A model generated the notes under the pieces. It ran no database searches, was not told where the DNA came from, and saw only the letters and a list, made by a program, of their open reading frames with translations. Positions 10,205 through 18,839 of a DNA stretch of 64,000 bases are shown here, in pieces. The stretch is from NCBI GenBank assembly GCA_034667225.1, contig JAXDKG010000060.1, positions 1 through 64,000 of the forward strand, given 5' to 3'. The translations under genes and the position numbers were made by a program. Each line of letters begins with the position of its first letter. Position 1 is the first letter of the stretch. The stretch comes from DATMER01 sp034667225. Lineage in GTDB: Bacteria; Acidobacteriota; Thermoanaerobaculia; Multivoradales; UBA5704.

Positions 10205-10225
10205 TGACGGCGGACTGTGACGGCG
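10200..10225. repeat. Perfect tandem duplication of 13 bp
   Basis: GACTGTGACGGCG occurs twice in direct succession (10200-10212 and 10213-10225) at the right edge of array A. It is outside the 21-bp phase of that array. Likely replication slippage; no function assigned. Confidence 0.8.
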
Positions 10226-10463
10226 TACTAGGCGTTTTCAGACTCTTCAGCTACAATTGTCCCGCTTTAGCCCCTAGTGGAGCACTTTCTAGCTAATCAG
10301 CCTCACCGCGATAGTCCTTCGTCTTCGCGCGGGGCGGACTGCCGTAACTCACGAAGGCCGTATCTGACGTGCGAGGACGGTGTGTGAGATCGATATCCCT
10401 TCCCTTTCCGTGCGGTTCATCGGACCAGTTTGCCCGGGTCAATCACCCCTTGAGGAGGAAATG
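10205..10463. other. Gene-free leader upstream of the haloperoxidase
   Basis: Remainder of the gap between array A and the next gene. I see no open frame with a ribosome-binding site and no convincing -35/-10 pair; TACAAT at 10252-10257 could be a -10 box but lacks a good -35. The only clear signal is AGGAGG at 10453-10458, five bases before the chosen start of the next gene. Confidence 0.5.
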
Positions 10464-12239
10464 ATGAAAGAGCAGGAAGAGGCCGAGTCCCAGGTTCCCG
10501 TCACGAGCCAAGCCGAGGAGGAGAAGGGTGGCTTCGACCGCCGCCGCTTCCTCGGCGGGGTCGGCGGAGTCACGGTCGGCGCATTGGCCGGAGGCTTCAC
10601 CGGCCTGGCAGCGCTGTCCGATCCATCCAACCCGAATGGTGCCGAGGCGGTCGTGTACTCCCCCCAGGGTGACGTCCAGCGGCGCAACTCCGCCTACCAG
10701 ATCCGGCACCAGGCGGCGGTCACCGAGAAGAACGAGCCGCTTCCGGCCCACGTCGGCAACGGCGACGACGAGCTCTACGCCAACCGGCTCGGCAGCTTCA
10801 GCAAGACCTTCCCGCACGACTCCGTGACCGCCGAGGTCGATCCCGCCGCGTACAACACCTATCTCTCCGTGCTGGCGAGCGGGAACTGGGCCGCGGTCGA
10901 GACCATCCCGCGCGGCGGCAACACGCCGCTGCTCGATCCCCTGGGCGGCCTGACGTTCAACCTCGACGGCCCGGACACCGCGGCTCTGACGGCCCCACCG
11001 GCGCCGGCGCTCGCCTCGGCCCAGGCCGCGGCGGAGATGGCCGAGCTCTACTGGATGATGCTCCTGCGCGACGTCCACTTCGACAGCTACGCCACCAACG
11101 CCGTGGCCCTGGACGCCTGCAATGACCTGTCGAACAACTTCTCGGACTACCGGGGACCGGTCGACTCCGGCGGCAACGTGACGCCGCAGCTCCTCTTCCG
11201 GGTGGGCTACCCCGGCGCGCTCGACGGTCCCATCGTCTCGCAGTTCATGCTGCGCAACTTCAACTATGACCTGATCCCGGTCACCCCGCGCATCATGAGC
11301 GCAGTGGCGGGTGAGGACTTCATGACCACCTTCCCCGAGTGGCTGAACGTGCGGAACGGCGGACCGGTGGTGGGCGGCTTCCCGCCGTTCGACCCCACCT
11401 TCCGGTTCATCCGCAACGGGCGCGACATGGGGATGAATGCCGCGTTCGACCGCGTCTACTCGGCCTACTTCCGGGCGGTCCTGATCCTTCAGGCCATCTT
11501 CCCGTTCGCCCAGGTGGCGGGGGTCGACGCCAGCTTCCCCTTCCCGGTCGGCTCGCGGCAGGGGGCGTTCACGAACTTCGGCCTCGCCCATCTCAGCGAG
11601 ATGATCGGCAGCGTCGGCAAGAGCGAGCGCCACGCCTGGTACCAGAAGTGGCAGGTCCATCGCCGGTTGCGGCCGGAGGAGTACGGCGGCCTGGTGCATC
11701 GCGTCAAGGTGGACGGCGCCGCCTACCCGCTCCACGACGACCTCATGGTCCAGTCGACCGTGCTCGACAAGGTCTTCGCGGCCAACCAGGCGCGCAACAT
11801 CGTGCGCGGCGTCGGCAGCAACGGCTCCTATCTCCTGTCGCAGGTGCTCCGCGGGGGCTCGCCCACGCACCCGTCGTACCCGTCCGGCCATGCCATCACC
11901 GCCGGTGCCTGCGTCACCGTGCTCAAGGCCTTCTACAACGAGGCCGCCCTCTTCCCGGGTCCGCGCAAGGTCGCCGCCGACGGCATCACCACGCTGCCCT
12001 ATGTCGTCGGGGTGGACGGCCCCGCGCTCACCATGGGCGGCGAGCTCAACAAGCTCGCCCACAATCTGAGCTTCGGCCGCGACATGTCGGGCATCCACTG
12101 GCGCACGGACAACACCGCGGGCAACCGGCTGGGCGAGGATCTCGCGATCCGCTGGCTGCACGAGCAGAAGGTGACGTACCCATTTCCCTTCTCGGGCTTC
12201 AACCTGACCCGCTTCGACGGCACTCAGATCGTCATCTGA
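10464..12239 (+). CDS. Tat-exported vanadium-dependent haloperoxidase / PAP2-superfamily protein
   Basis: Predicted enzyme of the vanadium haloperoxidase and acid-phosphatase fold, which uses vanadate and peroxide to oxidise halides (or acts as a phosphatase). The 591-residue protein opens with a twin-arginine signal (DRRRFLGG at 25-32, then a glycine/alanine-rich hydrophobic stretch), so it should be exported folded. The three oxyanion-binding motifs are present in order: RRLRPEEY near 402, YPSGHA with His 476, and FGRDMSGIH with His near 544. The start at 10464 puts AGGAGG five bases upstream; ATG 10461 is also possible. A terminator follows. Its position after the NRPS-PKS genes suggests, but does not prove, a tailoring role; export argues against acting on carrier-bound intermediates. 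Halide preference cannot be read from sequence. Confidence 0.85.
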   Translation: MKEQEEAESQVPVTSQAEEEKGGFDRRRFLGGVGGVTVGALAGGFTGLAALSDPSNPNGAEAVVYSPQGDVQRRNSAYQIRHQAAVTEKNEPLPAHVGNGDDELYANRLGSFSKTFPHDSVTAEVDPAAYNTYLSVLASGNWAAVETIPRGGNTPLLDPLGGLTFNLDGPDTAALTAPPAPALASAQAAAEMAELYWMMLLRDVHFDSYATNAVALDACNDLSNNFSDYRGPVDSGGNVTPQLLFRVGYPGALDGPIVSQFMLRNFNYDLIPVTPRIMSAVAGEDFMTTFPEWLNVRNGGPVVGGFPPFDPTFRFIRNGRDMGMNAAFDRVYSAYFRAVLILQAIFPFAQVAGVDASFPFPVGSRQGAFTNFGLAHLSEMIGSVGKSERHAWYQKWQVHRRLRPEEYGGLVHRVKVDGAAYPLHDDLMVQSTVLDKVFAANQARNIVRGVGSNGSYLLSQVLRGGSPTHPSYPSGHAITAGACVTVLKAFYNEAALFPGPRKVAADGITTLPYVVGVDGPALTMGGELNKLAHNLSFGRDMSGIHWRTDNTAGNRLGEDLAIRWLHEQKVTYPFPFSGFNLTRFDGTQIVI

Positions 12240-12260
12240 TCGCGGGCCCCCGCTTTCTTC

Positions 12261-12294
12261 AGGGCGGTCCGGCTCGGCCGGGCCGCCCTTTTTC
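12261..12294 (+). terminator. Rho-independent terminator after the haloperoxidase gene
   Basis: A 12-bp stem (AGGGCGGTCCGG with CCGGGCCGCCCT, one mismatch) is followed by a run of T. It lies 22 bases past the stop codon and also sits at the 3' end of the opposing permease gene. Confidence 0.85.
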
Positions 12295-12298
12295 GTTT

Positions 12299-14767
12299 CT
12301 ACTCCTGGCGCAGGACGAGGGCGGGATCGATGCCGGCCGCGCGGCGGGCCGGCACCCAGGTCGCCGCGAGCCCGACCAGGGCGAGGACCGCCGCGGCGCC
12401 GGCCCAGGCGGCCGGGTCGGAAGGGGCGGTGCCGACCAGGAGTCCGGGGAGCCGGGGCGCCACGAGGGCGGCGGCGGCCGCTCCCAGGGACGCTCCCAGG
12501 GAGATACCGAGGGCGATCAGCGTCAGGCCCTGGCGCAGGATGAGGCCGAGCACGTCTCCCTTTGCGGCGCCGAGCGCCACCCGGATGCCGATGTCGCGCC
12601 GGCCCTGCTGCACCGCGTAGGAGATGACGCCGTAGAGTCCCATGGTCGCCAGGACGAGCGCCAGCAGACCGAAGAGCAGCAGCAGGCCCGCCGCCACCCG
12701 CGGCCCCCAGAGAGCGCGGTCGAGCGCATCGGAGACCGGTCCGGCATCGGTAAAGGGCAGGTTCGGGTCGAGCGCGCGGACGCGCTTCCGGATCGCGGCG
12801 AGCGCCATGGCCGAGTCGCCCGTGGCGCGGGCGTAGAGCGTCGCCGCCGAGGGGTAGGACTGGAGCAGCGGCAGATAGACGTAGGGCAGCGGGTCCTCGC
12901 CGAGCGCCGTGTACTTGGCGTCGGCCGCGACCCCCACGATCTCGTAATCCTTGTCCTGGCCGAAGAAGCCGAAGCGGCGGCCGATCGGCTCCTGGCCGGG
13001 CCAGAAGCGGCGCGCCATGGTCTCGTTGATCATGGCCACCGGCCGCGAGTCCCCGCGGTCCTCGGAGGCGAAGCCGCGTCCGCGCCGGAGCGGGATGCCC
13101 AGGGCCTCGAAGTAGCCGGTCCCCACCGCGTTGGCGCGCACCAGGAGACTGTCCTCGCCCGCGGCCTCCAGCCCCTCGATGACCAGCGTCCTCTGGAACC
13201 CCCCGGGCTGCAGGACCGGGAGCTCGGAGATCGCCGCCCGCCGGATTCCTGGCAACTGCTCGACCTCCTCGACCACCTGCCGGTAGAGCTCCTGCCCGCG
13301 CGCCGCCTCGTAGCCCCGGCCGCCGGGATCCAGGGAGAGGGTGACGAGCCCCTGCGGCTTGAAGCCCGGGTCGATCCGCTGCGCCTGGAACAGGCTCCGG
13401 ATGAACAGCGCGGCGCCGATCAGCGCCACCAGCGACAGCGCCACCTGGGCCACGACCAGGAGGCTGCGCGTCGTGAGCATCCCCCGCCCGCGCAGCGGCG
13501 GCGCGGCCTGGTTCTTGAGCGCGGTGACCATCTCGGGCCGCGACGACTGGAGCGCGGGGAGGAGGCCGAACAGGATCCCGGTCGCGAGCGACAGGCCGAA
13601 GGTGAAGCCGAGGACGCGGGCGTCCAGGGCGAGGTCGAGGGAGGCGGGGAGGAACGGCGGCCGCAACGACCAGAGGAAGTCCCGTCCCCAGACCGCGACC
13701 AGGAGCCCCGCGGCCCCGCCGGCGAACGCCAGCAGCAGGCTCTCGGTCAGGAGCTGCCGCACGAGCCGGCCGCGCGCCGCTCCCAGCGACAGCCGGATGG
13801 CGATCTCCTTGCGCCGCGACACCGCCCGCGCCAGCAGCAGGTTCGCGACCGTGGCGCAGGCGACGAGCAGCACGAGGCCCGCGACCGTCATCAGGAGGGT
13901 GCCGGCGAGGACGTACTTGCCCTTGAGGTTGGGATTGATCGTGGCCTCGACCAGGGGGACCAGCTCGACGCTCCGCCCGGTGTTGGCCTCCGGGTACTCG
14001 CGCGCCAGGCCCGCGGACAGGACGTCGGCCTCGGATTGGGCCTGGCCGAGGCTCGCCCCGGGCTTCAGGCGGCCGGCGGCGAACAGGTGGAGGGCCCGGC
14101 GCTCGTTGAATTTGAGCGGCCGCGCGGTGATCGCCTGCTCGTACATGGCGACCGGCAGGAAGACCTCGGGCGGGGCGAGGGCGTTCAGGCCCCGGAAGTC
14201 GGCCGGGGCCACGCCGACGATGCTGAACCGGATGCCGTTCAAGACTACGTCCTTGCCCACGGCCGCGGGGTCCGCGCCGAAGCGGCGCTGCCAGAACGAG
14301 TGGGTGAGGACTGCCACCGGACGGGCGCCGGGGACCTCGTCCTCCTCGGGGAGAAAGCCGCGGCCCAGGGCGGGGCGGACGCCGAGCGTCTCGAAATAGC
14401 TCCCCGACACCAGCTCGCCCAGGAGCTTCTCCGGCTCCGCTCCATCCGGCAGGCCCGACAGGCTCAGGTTGACGGGCCGGTGCGCCACGAGAGCCGAAAA
14501 GGAGCGGCTGCCGCTCCGGAGGTCCAGGAAGTTGGGGTACGAGAGCGGGAGGGAGCCCGGATTCTTGGCGTCCCGGGTGTAGAGCGCCACCAGGCGGTCC
14601 GGCTGGGCGACCGGCAGCGGCTTCAGAAGGACGGCGTCGACCAGGCTGAAGATCGCGGCATTGGCGCCGATGCCCAGCGCCAGCGACAGCACGGCAATCG
14701 CCGTGAACCCCTTGTTCTTCGAGAGGGTCCGCGCGGCAAAACGCAGGTCGTCGACGGTTGCGGACAT
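12299..14767 (-). CDS. ADOP-type MacB/FtsX-like permease, no attached ATPase
   Basis: 822 residues with the architecture named acidobacterial duplicated orphan permease. The N-terminal helix (FTAIAVLSLALGIGANAA) is followed by a MacB-like periplasmic core, then a three-helix FtsX block near 280-430 with the LLLARAVSRRKEIAIRLSLGA signature. A second periplasmic core and second FtsX block follow (YGVISYAVQQGRRDIGIRVALGA), ending in WVPARRAAGIDPALVLRQE. Such proteins are inner-membrane and probably work in mechanotransmission or export with an unlinked ATPase; no substrate is known. No ATPase gene is adjacent. The start ATG is followed by the usual N-terminal DLRFAARTL. Faces the haloperoxidase terminator and follows the PPK2 gene by 13 bases, so the two may be co-transcribed. 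Confidence 0.93.
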   Translation of the reverse strand: MSATVDDLRFAARTLSKNKGFTAIAVLSLALGIGANAAIFSLVDAVLLKPLPVAQPDRLVALYTRDAKNPGSLPLSYPNFLDLRSGSRSFSALVAHRPVNLSLSGLPDGAEPEKLLGELVSGSYFETLGVRPALGRGFLPEEDEVPGARPVAVLTHSFWQRRFGADPAAVGKDVVLNGIRFSIVGVAPADFRGLNALAPPEVFLPVAMYEQAITARPLKFNERRALHLFAAGRLKPGASLGQAQSEADVLSAGLAREYPEANTGRSVELVPLVEATINPNLKGKYVLAGTLLMTVAGLVLLVACATVANLLLARAVSRRKEIAIRLSLGAARGRLVRQLLTESLLLAFAGGAAGLLVAVWGRDFLWSLRPPFLPASLDLALDARVLGFTFGLSLATGILFGLLPALQSSRPEMVTALKNQAAPPLRGRGMLTTRSLLVVAQVALSLVALIGAALFIRSLFQAQRIDPGFKPQGLVTLSLDPGGRGYEAARGQELYRQVVEEVEQLPGIRRAAISELPVLQPGGFQRTLVIEGLEAAGEDSLLVRANAVGTGYFEALGIPLRRGRGFASEDRGDSRPVAMINETMARRFWPGQEPIGRRFGFFGQDKDYEIVGVAADAKYTALGEDPLPYVYLPLLQSYPSAATLYARATGDSAMALAAIRKRVRALDPNLPFTDAGPVSDALDRALWGPRVAAGLLLLFGLLALVLATMGLYGVISYAVQQGRRDIGIRVALGAAKGDVLGLILRQGLTLIALGISLGASLGAAAAALVAPRLPGLLVGTAPSDPAAWAGAAAVLALVGLAATWVPARRAAGIDPALVLRQE

Positions 14768-14780
14768 GGACGGGTACGTA

Positions 14781-15584
14781 CTAGTCGATGACGATGCCGT
14801 CGAGGTCTTTTTCTGGCTCGGGGTACCGCATGTCGAGCTTTTCCAGGGTTTCCACGAGGACCGTGGCTACGACGAGGTTGCGGTACCACTTCTTGTTGGC
14901 GGGCACGACGTACCAGGGGGCGCCGTCCGTGCTGGTGCGGGAGAGGGCTTCCTCGTAGGCCTCCGTGAACTTCTTCCAGAGCTTGCGGTCTTCCAGATCC
15001 CCCTTGCGGAACTTCCAGCGCTTCGTCGGATCGTCGAGGCGGGCCTGGAGGCGCTCCTGCTGCTCGTCCTTGTCAATGTGGAGGAAGAACTTCAGGATCG
15101 TGGTGCCTGACTCGGTGAGCAGGCGCTCGAAGTCGTTGATCTGGTCGTACCGCGGCTTCCAGACCTTGGCCGGGGCCAGCTCCTTGACGCGCACGGCCAG
15201 CACGTCCTCGTAGTGGCTGCGGTTGAAGATGACCATCTCGCCGCTCCCCGGCACCTTGGGATGGACCCGCCAGAGGAAGTCGTGCGCGAGCTCTTCGGGA
15301 GTCGGAGCTTTGAAGGAAGCCACGCGCACGCCCAGGGGGTTCACGCCGTCGAACACGTGGCTGATCGTCCCGTCCTTGCCGCTGGTGTCCATCCCCTGGA
15401 GAACGACGAGCACCTTGTGCCGGCCCTCGGCCCAGAGCATCTCCTGCAGCTCTTCCAGCCGGTCGTTCAGCTTCGCGAAGACCTCCTTGGTATCGCTCTT
15501 GCCGCCGGGAAAGGCGGAGGTGTCTCCCGCGTCGATGCGCGAGAGGTCGACCTTGGAACCGGGCTCCACTCTGTATCTCTTCAT
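14781..15584 (-). CDS. ppk2: PPK2-family polyphosphate:nucleotide phosphotransferase
   Basis: Cytoplasmic kinase that phosphorylates nucleotides using polyphosphate (or the reverse). The 267-residue length and full-length single domain fit the family. The Walker A-type loop GMDTSGKDG is at 64-72, followed by the PPK2 lid and second-motif region FNRSHYEDVL and by KRWKFRKGDLEDR. The closing segment (WYVVPANKKWYRNLVV) is typical. All catalytic motifs look intact. It is divergent from a thioredoxin gene 55 bases away and precedes an ADOP permease. Whether it acts on ADP, AMP or GDP cannot be decided here. Confidence 0.93.
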   Translation of the reverse strand: MKRYRVEPGSKVDLSRIDAGDTSAFPGGKSDTKEVFAKLNDRLEELQEMLWAEGRHKVLVVLQGMDTSGKDGTISHVFDGVNPLGVRVASFKAPTPEELAHDFLWRVHPKVPGSGEMVIFNRSHYEDVLAVRVKELAPAKVWKPRYDQINDFERLLTESGTTILKFFLHIDKDEQQERLQARLDDPTKRWKFRKGDLEDRKLWKKFTEAYEEALSRTSTDGAPWYVVPANKKWYRNLVVATVLVETLEKLDMRYPEPEKDLDGIVID

Positions 15585-15639
15585 GCCGGGAAGCTACCAC
15601 CAGCCGGGCCTGTTGTTCCAGGGGAAGGAGGGCTGTCCG

Positions 15640-16092
15640 ATGAGTCAGGGGATCGTCCGAGCCTGCCCGTCCTGCGGGCGGAAGAACCGGGTTTTGGGAT
15701 CGCGGCTGGACAAGGAGGCGCGCTGCGGAGCCTGCGGCGCCGCGCTGACCCCCATCGCCGAGCCCTTGGCGATCGATCGGGGAGCCGAGCTCGACGCCCT
15801 GCTCCGGGAGTCGGCCCTGCCCGTGCTGGTGGACTTCTGGGCCCCTTGGTGCGGCCCCTGCAAGATGGTGGCGCCCGAGATCGCCAAGGTGGCCGAGCGC
15901 AACGCGGGCCGCATTCTGGTGGTCAAGGTGAACACCGACGTGGACCCGGCGGTCGGAGCGGCGCACCGGATTCAGTCGATTCCCACGATGGCTGTCTTTG
16001 AAGGCGGCAGGGAGGTGGCCCGCACCATGGGCGCGCGGCCGGCCCGGGAGATCGAAGGGTTCCTGGGGCAGTCGCTGGGGGTCAGGGCGTGA
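15640..16092 (+). CDS. trxC: Thioredoxin with N-terminal zinc ribbon (thioredoxin 2 / TrxC type)
   Basis: 150-residue cytoplasmic disulfide reductase. An N-terminal zinc ribbon uses Cys 9, 12, 29 and 32, as in TrxC-type proteins, and the thioredoxin fold carries the canonical WCGPC active site at 70-74 and the cis-proline loop in SIPTMAVF. I chose ATG 15640 because AAGGAGG stands eight bases upstream; an upstream in-frame extension has no such support. The last 11 bases overlap the 3' end of the opposing TPR gene. Zinc-bound TrxC proteins in other bacteria respond to oxidative stress; regulation here is not visible. Confidence 0.95.
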   Translation: MSQGIVRACPSCGRKNRVLGSRLDKEARCGACGAALTPIAEPLAIDRGAELDALLRESALPVLVDFWAPWCGPCKMVAPEIAKVAERNAGRILVVKVNTDVDPAVGAAHRIQSIPTMAVFEGGREVARTMGARPAREIEGFLGQSLGVRA

Positions 16093-17080
16093 GGGGCTCG
16101 CCGAGCCTCTTCATATCCGCCTCCGCCGCGATGTACCCGAACGCCGACCACTGATCGCTGGCCAGAACCTGCCGGAAGGCGCTCACCGCCTCTTCCCGCC
16201 TGCCGTTGTAGAGGTGCCAGTTGCCGACGCCGTAGCCGAGGGTGGCGGGGTCGAGCCCTTCCTCGGTGGCGAGGCTCAGGATCGACTCCGCCGGGATCTC
16301 TCCCTTGTACATCAGCACCAGCCAGTGGTACGCCCGGTTCTCGATGACGTCCATGTCGGTCCGGATCGGGGCGAGCAGCTCATTCGCCTCGCCCACCCGG
16401 CCCAGACGGCGCAGGATCATGTAGAGCCAGTGGGTCGTCGCCACCTGCATGTCCGCGTTCTTCGAGACCTTCAGGCACTCGCGGAAGGCGCGCTCCGCGT
16501 TCCCCGAGTCGCCCAGGTAGTAGTAGGCCAGGCCCAGGTGGTACCAGACGTTCGTCTGCAGCGTGCTGACCGGGGTGTTGCGGGCGTTGGGGAGGCCGTC
16601 GGGCTCGATCTCATCAGGCTTGCCGGCGATCAGCCTGGCGGCCTTCTCCAGGTCGGCGATGGCCAAGTCGAACCGGCGGATGGAGATGTACCGATGGCCC
16701 CGGTGGCGGAGCAGCCGCGGCTCGTCCGGGTGCTTCTCCAGTCCCCGGGTGTAGACATCGATGGCCTCGCGATAGCGGCCGAGATAGGCGATGCGGCGGC
16801 CGAGCCAGATCAGGGCGTCGACGTCGTCGGGATGGGCATCGGCTTCGGCGCGGGCTTCGGCGAGCCTGGTCTCCCGCTCAGCCTGGATCTCAGGGGCGAG
16901 CGGCGGCGCAGCCAGCGGCTGGCCGAAGAGCGATACGGCCTCTGAACCGTCGCTGGCGGAAAGAGAAGGCTGAACGCGCGGGAGCTCCAGGGCGGAGACG
17001 GTCTCCAATGGAGCTGTCCGCGCGCCCTGACCCCCGCACGCTGTCAGAAGGAGGCACCCGACGAAGATCCAGGATCTCAT
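16082..17080 (-). CDS. TPR-repeat lipoprotein
   Basis: 332 residues. A lipoprotein signal peptide ends in the lipobox LLTAC, so the mature protein should be anchored at Cys 15 in the periplasm or outer membrane. From about residue 70 the sequence is a series of tetratricopeptide repeats (for example DALIWLGRRIAYLGRYREAIDVYTRGLEKHP and its followers), a scaffold for protein contacts. No catalytic motif seen. The 3' end overlaps the thioredoxin gene on the other strand, and a small metal-binding gene lies upstream on the same strand. Function beyond protein binding unknown. Confidence 0.88.
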   Translation of the reverse strand: MRSWIFVGCLLLTACGGQGARTAPLETVSALELPRVQPSLSASDGSEAVSLFGQPLAAPPLAPEIQAERETRLAEARAEADAHPDDVDALIWLGRRIAYLGRYREAIDVYTRGLEKHPDEPRLLRHRGHRYISIRRFDLAIADLEKAARLIAGKPDEIEPDGLPNARNTPVSTLQTNVWYHLGLAYYYLGDSGNAERAFRECLKVSKNADMQVATTHWLYMILRRLGRVGEANELLAPIRTDMDVIENRAYHWLVLMYKGEIPAESILSLATEEGLDPATLGYGVGNWHLYNGRREEAVSAFRQVLASDQWSAFGYIAAEADMKRLGEPLTP

Positions 17081-17099
17081 CGGGCGGAAGCATACCCGA

Positions 17100-17483
17100 T
17101 TACTTCTGCCCGCCGGAGTACTTCTCGTAGGTCTCCTGGCTCTCGAAGTAGAGGACCTTGCCGTCCGGCATGGCGGCGATCACGGCGGTGGCCTTGTCGA
17201 CCGGCTTGCCGGTGACTGGATCGACCGCGGTGCGCGCGGCGGCGTCCTTGGACAGGCGCTCCTTGCACATCTCGCAGCAGCCGTAGTAGGTCTTCCCCTC
17301 GACCGTGACCGGGATCTGATCCTTCTCGAAGACCTGGTTGTTCACCATGCAGACCTTCTTGGTCTCGACGCGTTTCAGCTCCGCCTTCTCGCCTGCCTGA
17401 GCGACCCCGAAAGCCAGGGCGAAGAGGCACACGAAGGCCAGGGCGACGCGCCCCAGATGGATCGAACGGATCTTTTCGGGCAT
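17100..17483 (-). CDS. Small exported metal-binding protein (TRASH/YHS-like cysteine motif)
   Basis: 127 residues with an N-terminal signal peptide (about 1-30, ending near AQAG). The mature part contains YYGCCEMCKERL, a cysteine cluster like that of TRASH/YHS heavy-metal-binding domains, plus another Cys in KKVCMVNN and the segment DPVTGKPVDKATAVI. Probably binds copper or a similar ion in the periplasm; the exact family is uncertain. Start at 17483 was preferred because AAGGAG lies seven bases upstream; a TTG six bases earlier is less likely. Divergently transcribed from the desaturase. Confidence 0.7.
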   Translation of the reverse strand: MPEKIRSIHLGRVALAFVCLFALAFGVAQAGEKAELKRVETKKVCMVNNQVFEKDQIPVTVEGKTYYGCCEMCKERLSKDAAARTAVDPVTGKPVDKATAVIAAMPDGKVLYFESQETYEKYSGGQK

Positions 17484-17606
17484 AATCAAGCTCCTTTACA
17501 GGTTCACGAAAGCGGATGGTATCCTCTGCCGGTCCGTCGTGCACGGCGGCCATAGCAGACAACAGGGCCGGAACGCCCATCATTTCACCACAAGTCGGAG
17601 AGAAGA

Positions 17607-18749
17607 GTGGAAGAGAGAGCGATCGAAGCCAAGCCGCGCCGTCTGAACTGGACCAACATGCTGTTCCTCCTCGGAACCCTCGTCGTCGCTGCCGTCGGCA
17701 CTCCATGGTATCTGTGGAAGTTTGGTTTCGGTCTTCCCGAGTGGCTGACGTTCTTCGCCCTCTGGATCGGGACCGGCCTCTCCGTTACCGCGGGCTACCA
17801 CCGCCTCTTCGCCCACAAGACCTACCAGGCCGCCTGGCCGGTGCGCCTGTTCTACCTGGTCTTCGGCGCCGCCGCCCTGGAAAACTCCATCCTCAACTGG
17901 GCCGCCGACCACCGTGTCCACCACGACCATGTGGACGAGGAGCGCGACCCCTACAACATCCAGAAGGGCTTCTGGTGGGCGCACATCGGCTGGATCTTCG
18001 TCCACAACGAGGCGCCGGCGCCGCGCAGCGTGGTTCGGGACCTCGAGGAGGATCCGCTCGTTCTCTGGCAGGACCGCTGGTACAGGACCATCGGCATCGG
18101 CATGGCTCTCGGCGTCCCGCTCCTGGTCGGAGTCCTGACCGGCCGCGTCCTCGGCTGCCTGCTCATCGGCGGCGTGCTCCGGGTCGTGGTCAGCCACCAT
18201 GGGACGTTCTTCATCAACAGCCTGTGCCACATGATCGGCAAGCAGCCGTACAGCCGCGAGCACAGCGCCCGCGACAGCGCCGTGATGGCCGTGCTGGCCT
18301 TTGGCGAGGGCTACCACAACTACCATCACAGCTTCCCGTTCGACTATCGCAACGGCATCAAGCGCTGGCACTTCGACCCGGCCAAGTGGTTCATCGCGGC
18401 GCTCTCCTGGGTCGGCCTGACCCGGAACCTGCGGCGCGCGCCCGAGGCCGCCATCCTCAAGGCCAAGATCGAGATCCAGTTCGAGGCGGCGAAGGAGAGG
18501 ATGCAGTTGGTCGTCGCCCACTCGAAGGAGACCTACGAGGAGCGGCTGCACCAGGCGTATGCCCGTCTGGAGAAGGCCATCCATGACCTCCTGGCGCTGC
18601 AGCGGCGCCGGACGGCCAAAGCAGACCCGGAGCAGGAGCACCTGCCCCTGGAGACCCGCATCGGCCTGACCTACAACGCCCTGGAGCACGCTCTCCACGA
18701 GTGGAAGCAGACCCTGCGGCAGATGAACCGTCTGCCCGTGGCTGCCTGA
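17607..18749 (+). CDS. Acyl-CoA/acyl-lipid delta-9-type fatty acid desaturase
   Basis: 380-residue membrane di-iron enzyme that introduces a double bond into fatty acyl chains. The three histidine boxes are present: HRLFAH 65-70, HRVHH 102-106 and HNYHH 237-241, with the extra NSLCH of the stearoyl-CoA desaturase group. Hydrophobic segments pair around the boxes. GTG 17607 is the likely start, with GGAG six bases ahead. The last 90 or so residues form a charged, probably helical tail (coiled-coil-like, from AKIEIQFEAAKERM onward) that is longer than in typical family members. A terminator follows. Confidence 0.93.
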   Translation: MEERAIEAKPRRLNWTNMLFLLGTLVVAAVGTPWYLWKFGFGLPEWLTFFALWIGTGLSVTAGYHRLFAHKTYQAAWPVRLFYLVFGAAALENSILNWAADHRVHHDHVDEERDPYNIQKGFWWAHIGWIFVHNEAPAPRSVVRDLEEDPLVLWQDRWYRTIGIGMALGVPLLVGVLTGRVLGCLLIGGVLRVVVSHHGTFFINSLCHMIGKQPYSREHSARDSAVMAVLAFGEGYHNYHHSFPFDYRNGIKRWHFDPAKWFIAALSWVGLTRNLRRAPEAAILKAKIEIQFEAAKERMQLVVAHSKETYEERLHQAYARLEKAIHDLLALQRRRTAKADPEQEHLPLETRIGLTYNALEHALHEWKQTLRQMNRLPVAA

Positions 18750-18784
18750 ATCGGGCCAGAGGCCGGATGGATCGACGACTCTTG

Positions 18785-18819
18785 CGGGGTGGGCGCTCTC
18801 CAGCGTCCACCCCGTTTTT
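18785..18819 (+). terminator. Rho-independent terminator after the desaturase gene
   Basis: A 13-bp stem (CGGGGTGGGCGCT with AGCGTCCACCCCG, one mismatch), a four-base loop and five T residues. Confidence 0.88.
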
Positions 18820-18839
18820 CATTTCATGAGGTGAACGGA

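Noticed and set aside
11339..14791. A 1150-codon plus-strand frame opposite the ADOP permease
   Set aside because: Antisense shadow; translation is Arg/Gly/Asp-rich low complexity and covers a clear gene on the minus strand.
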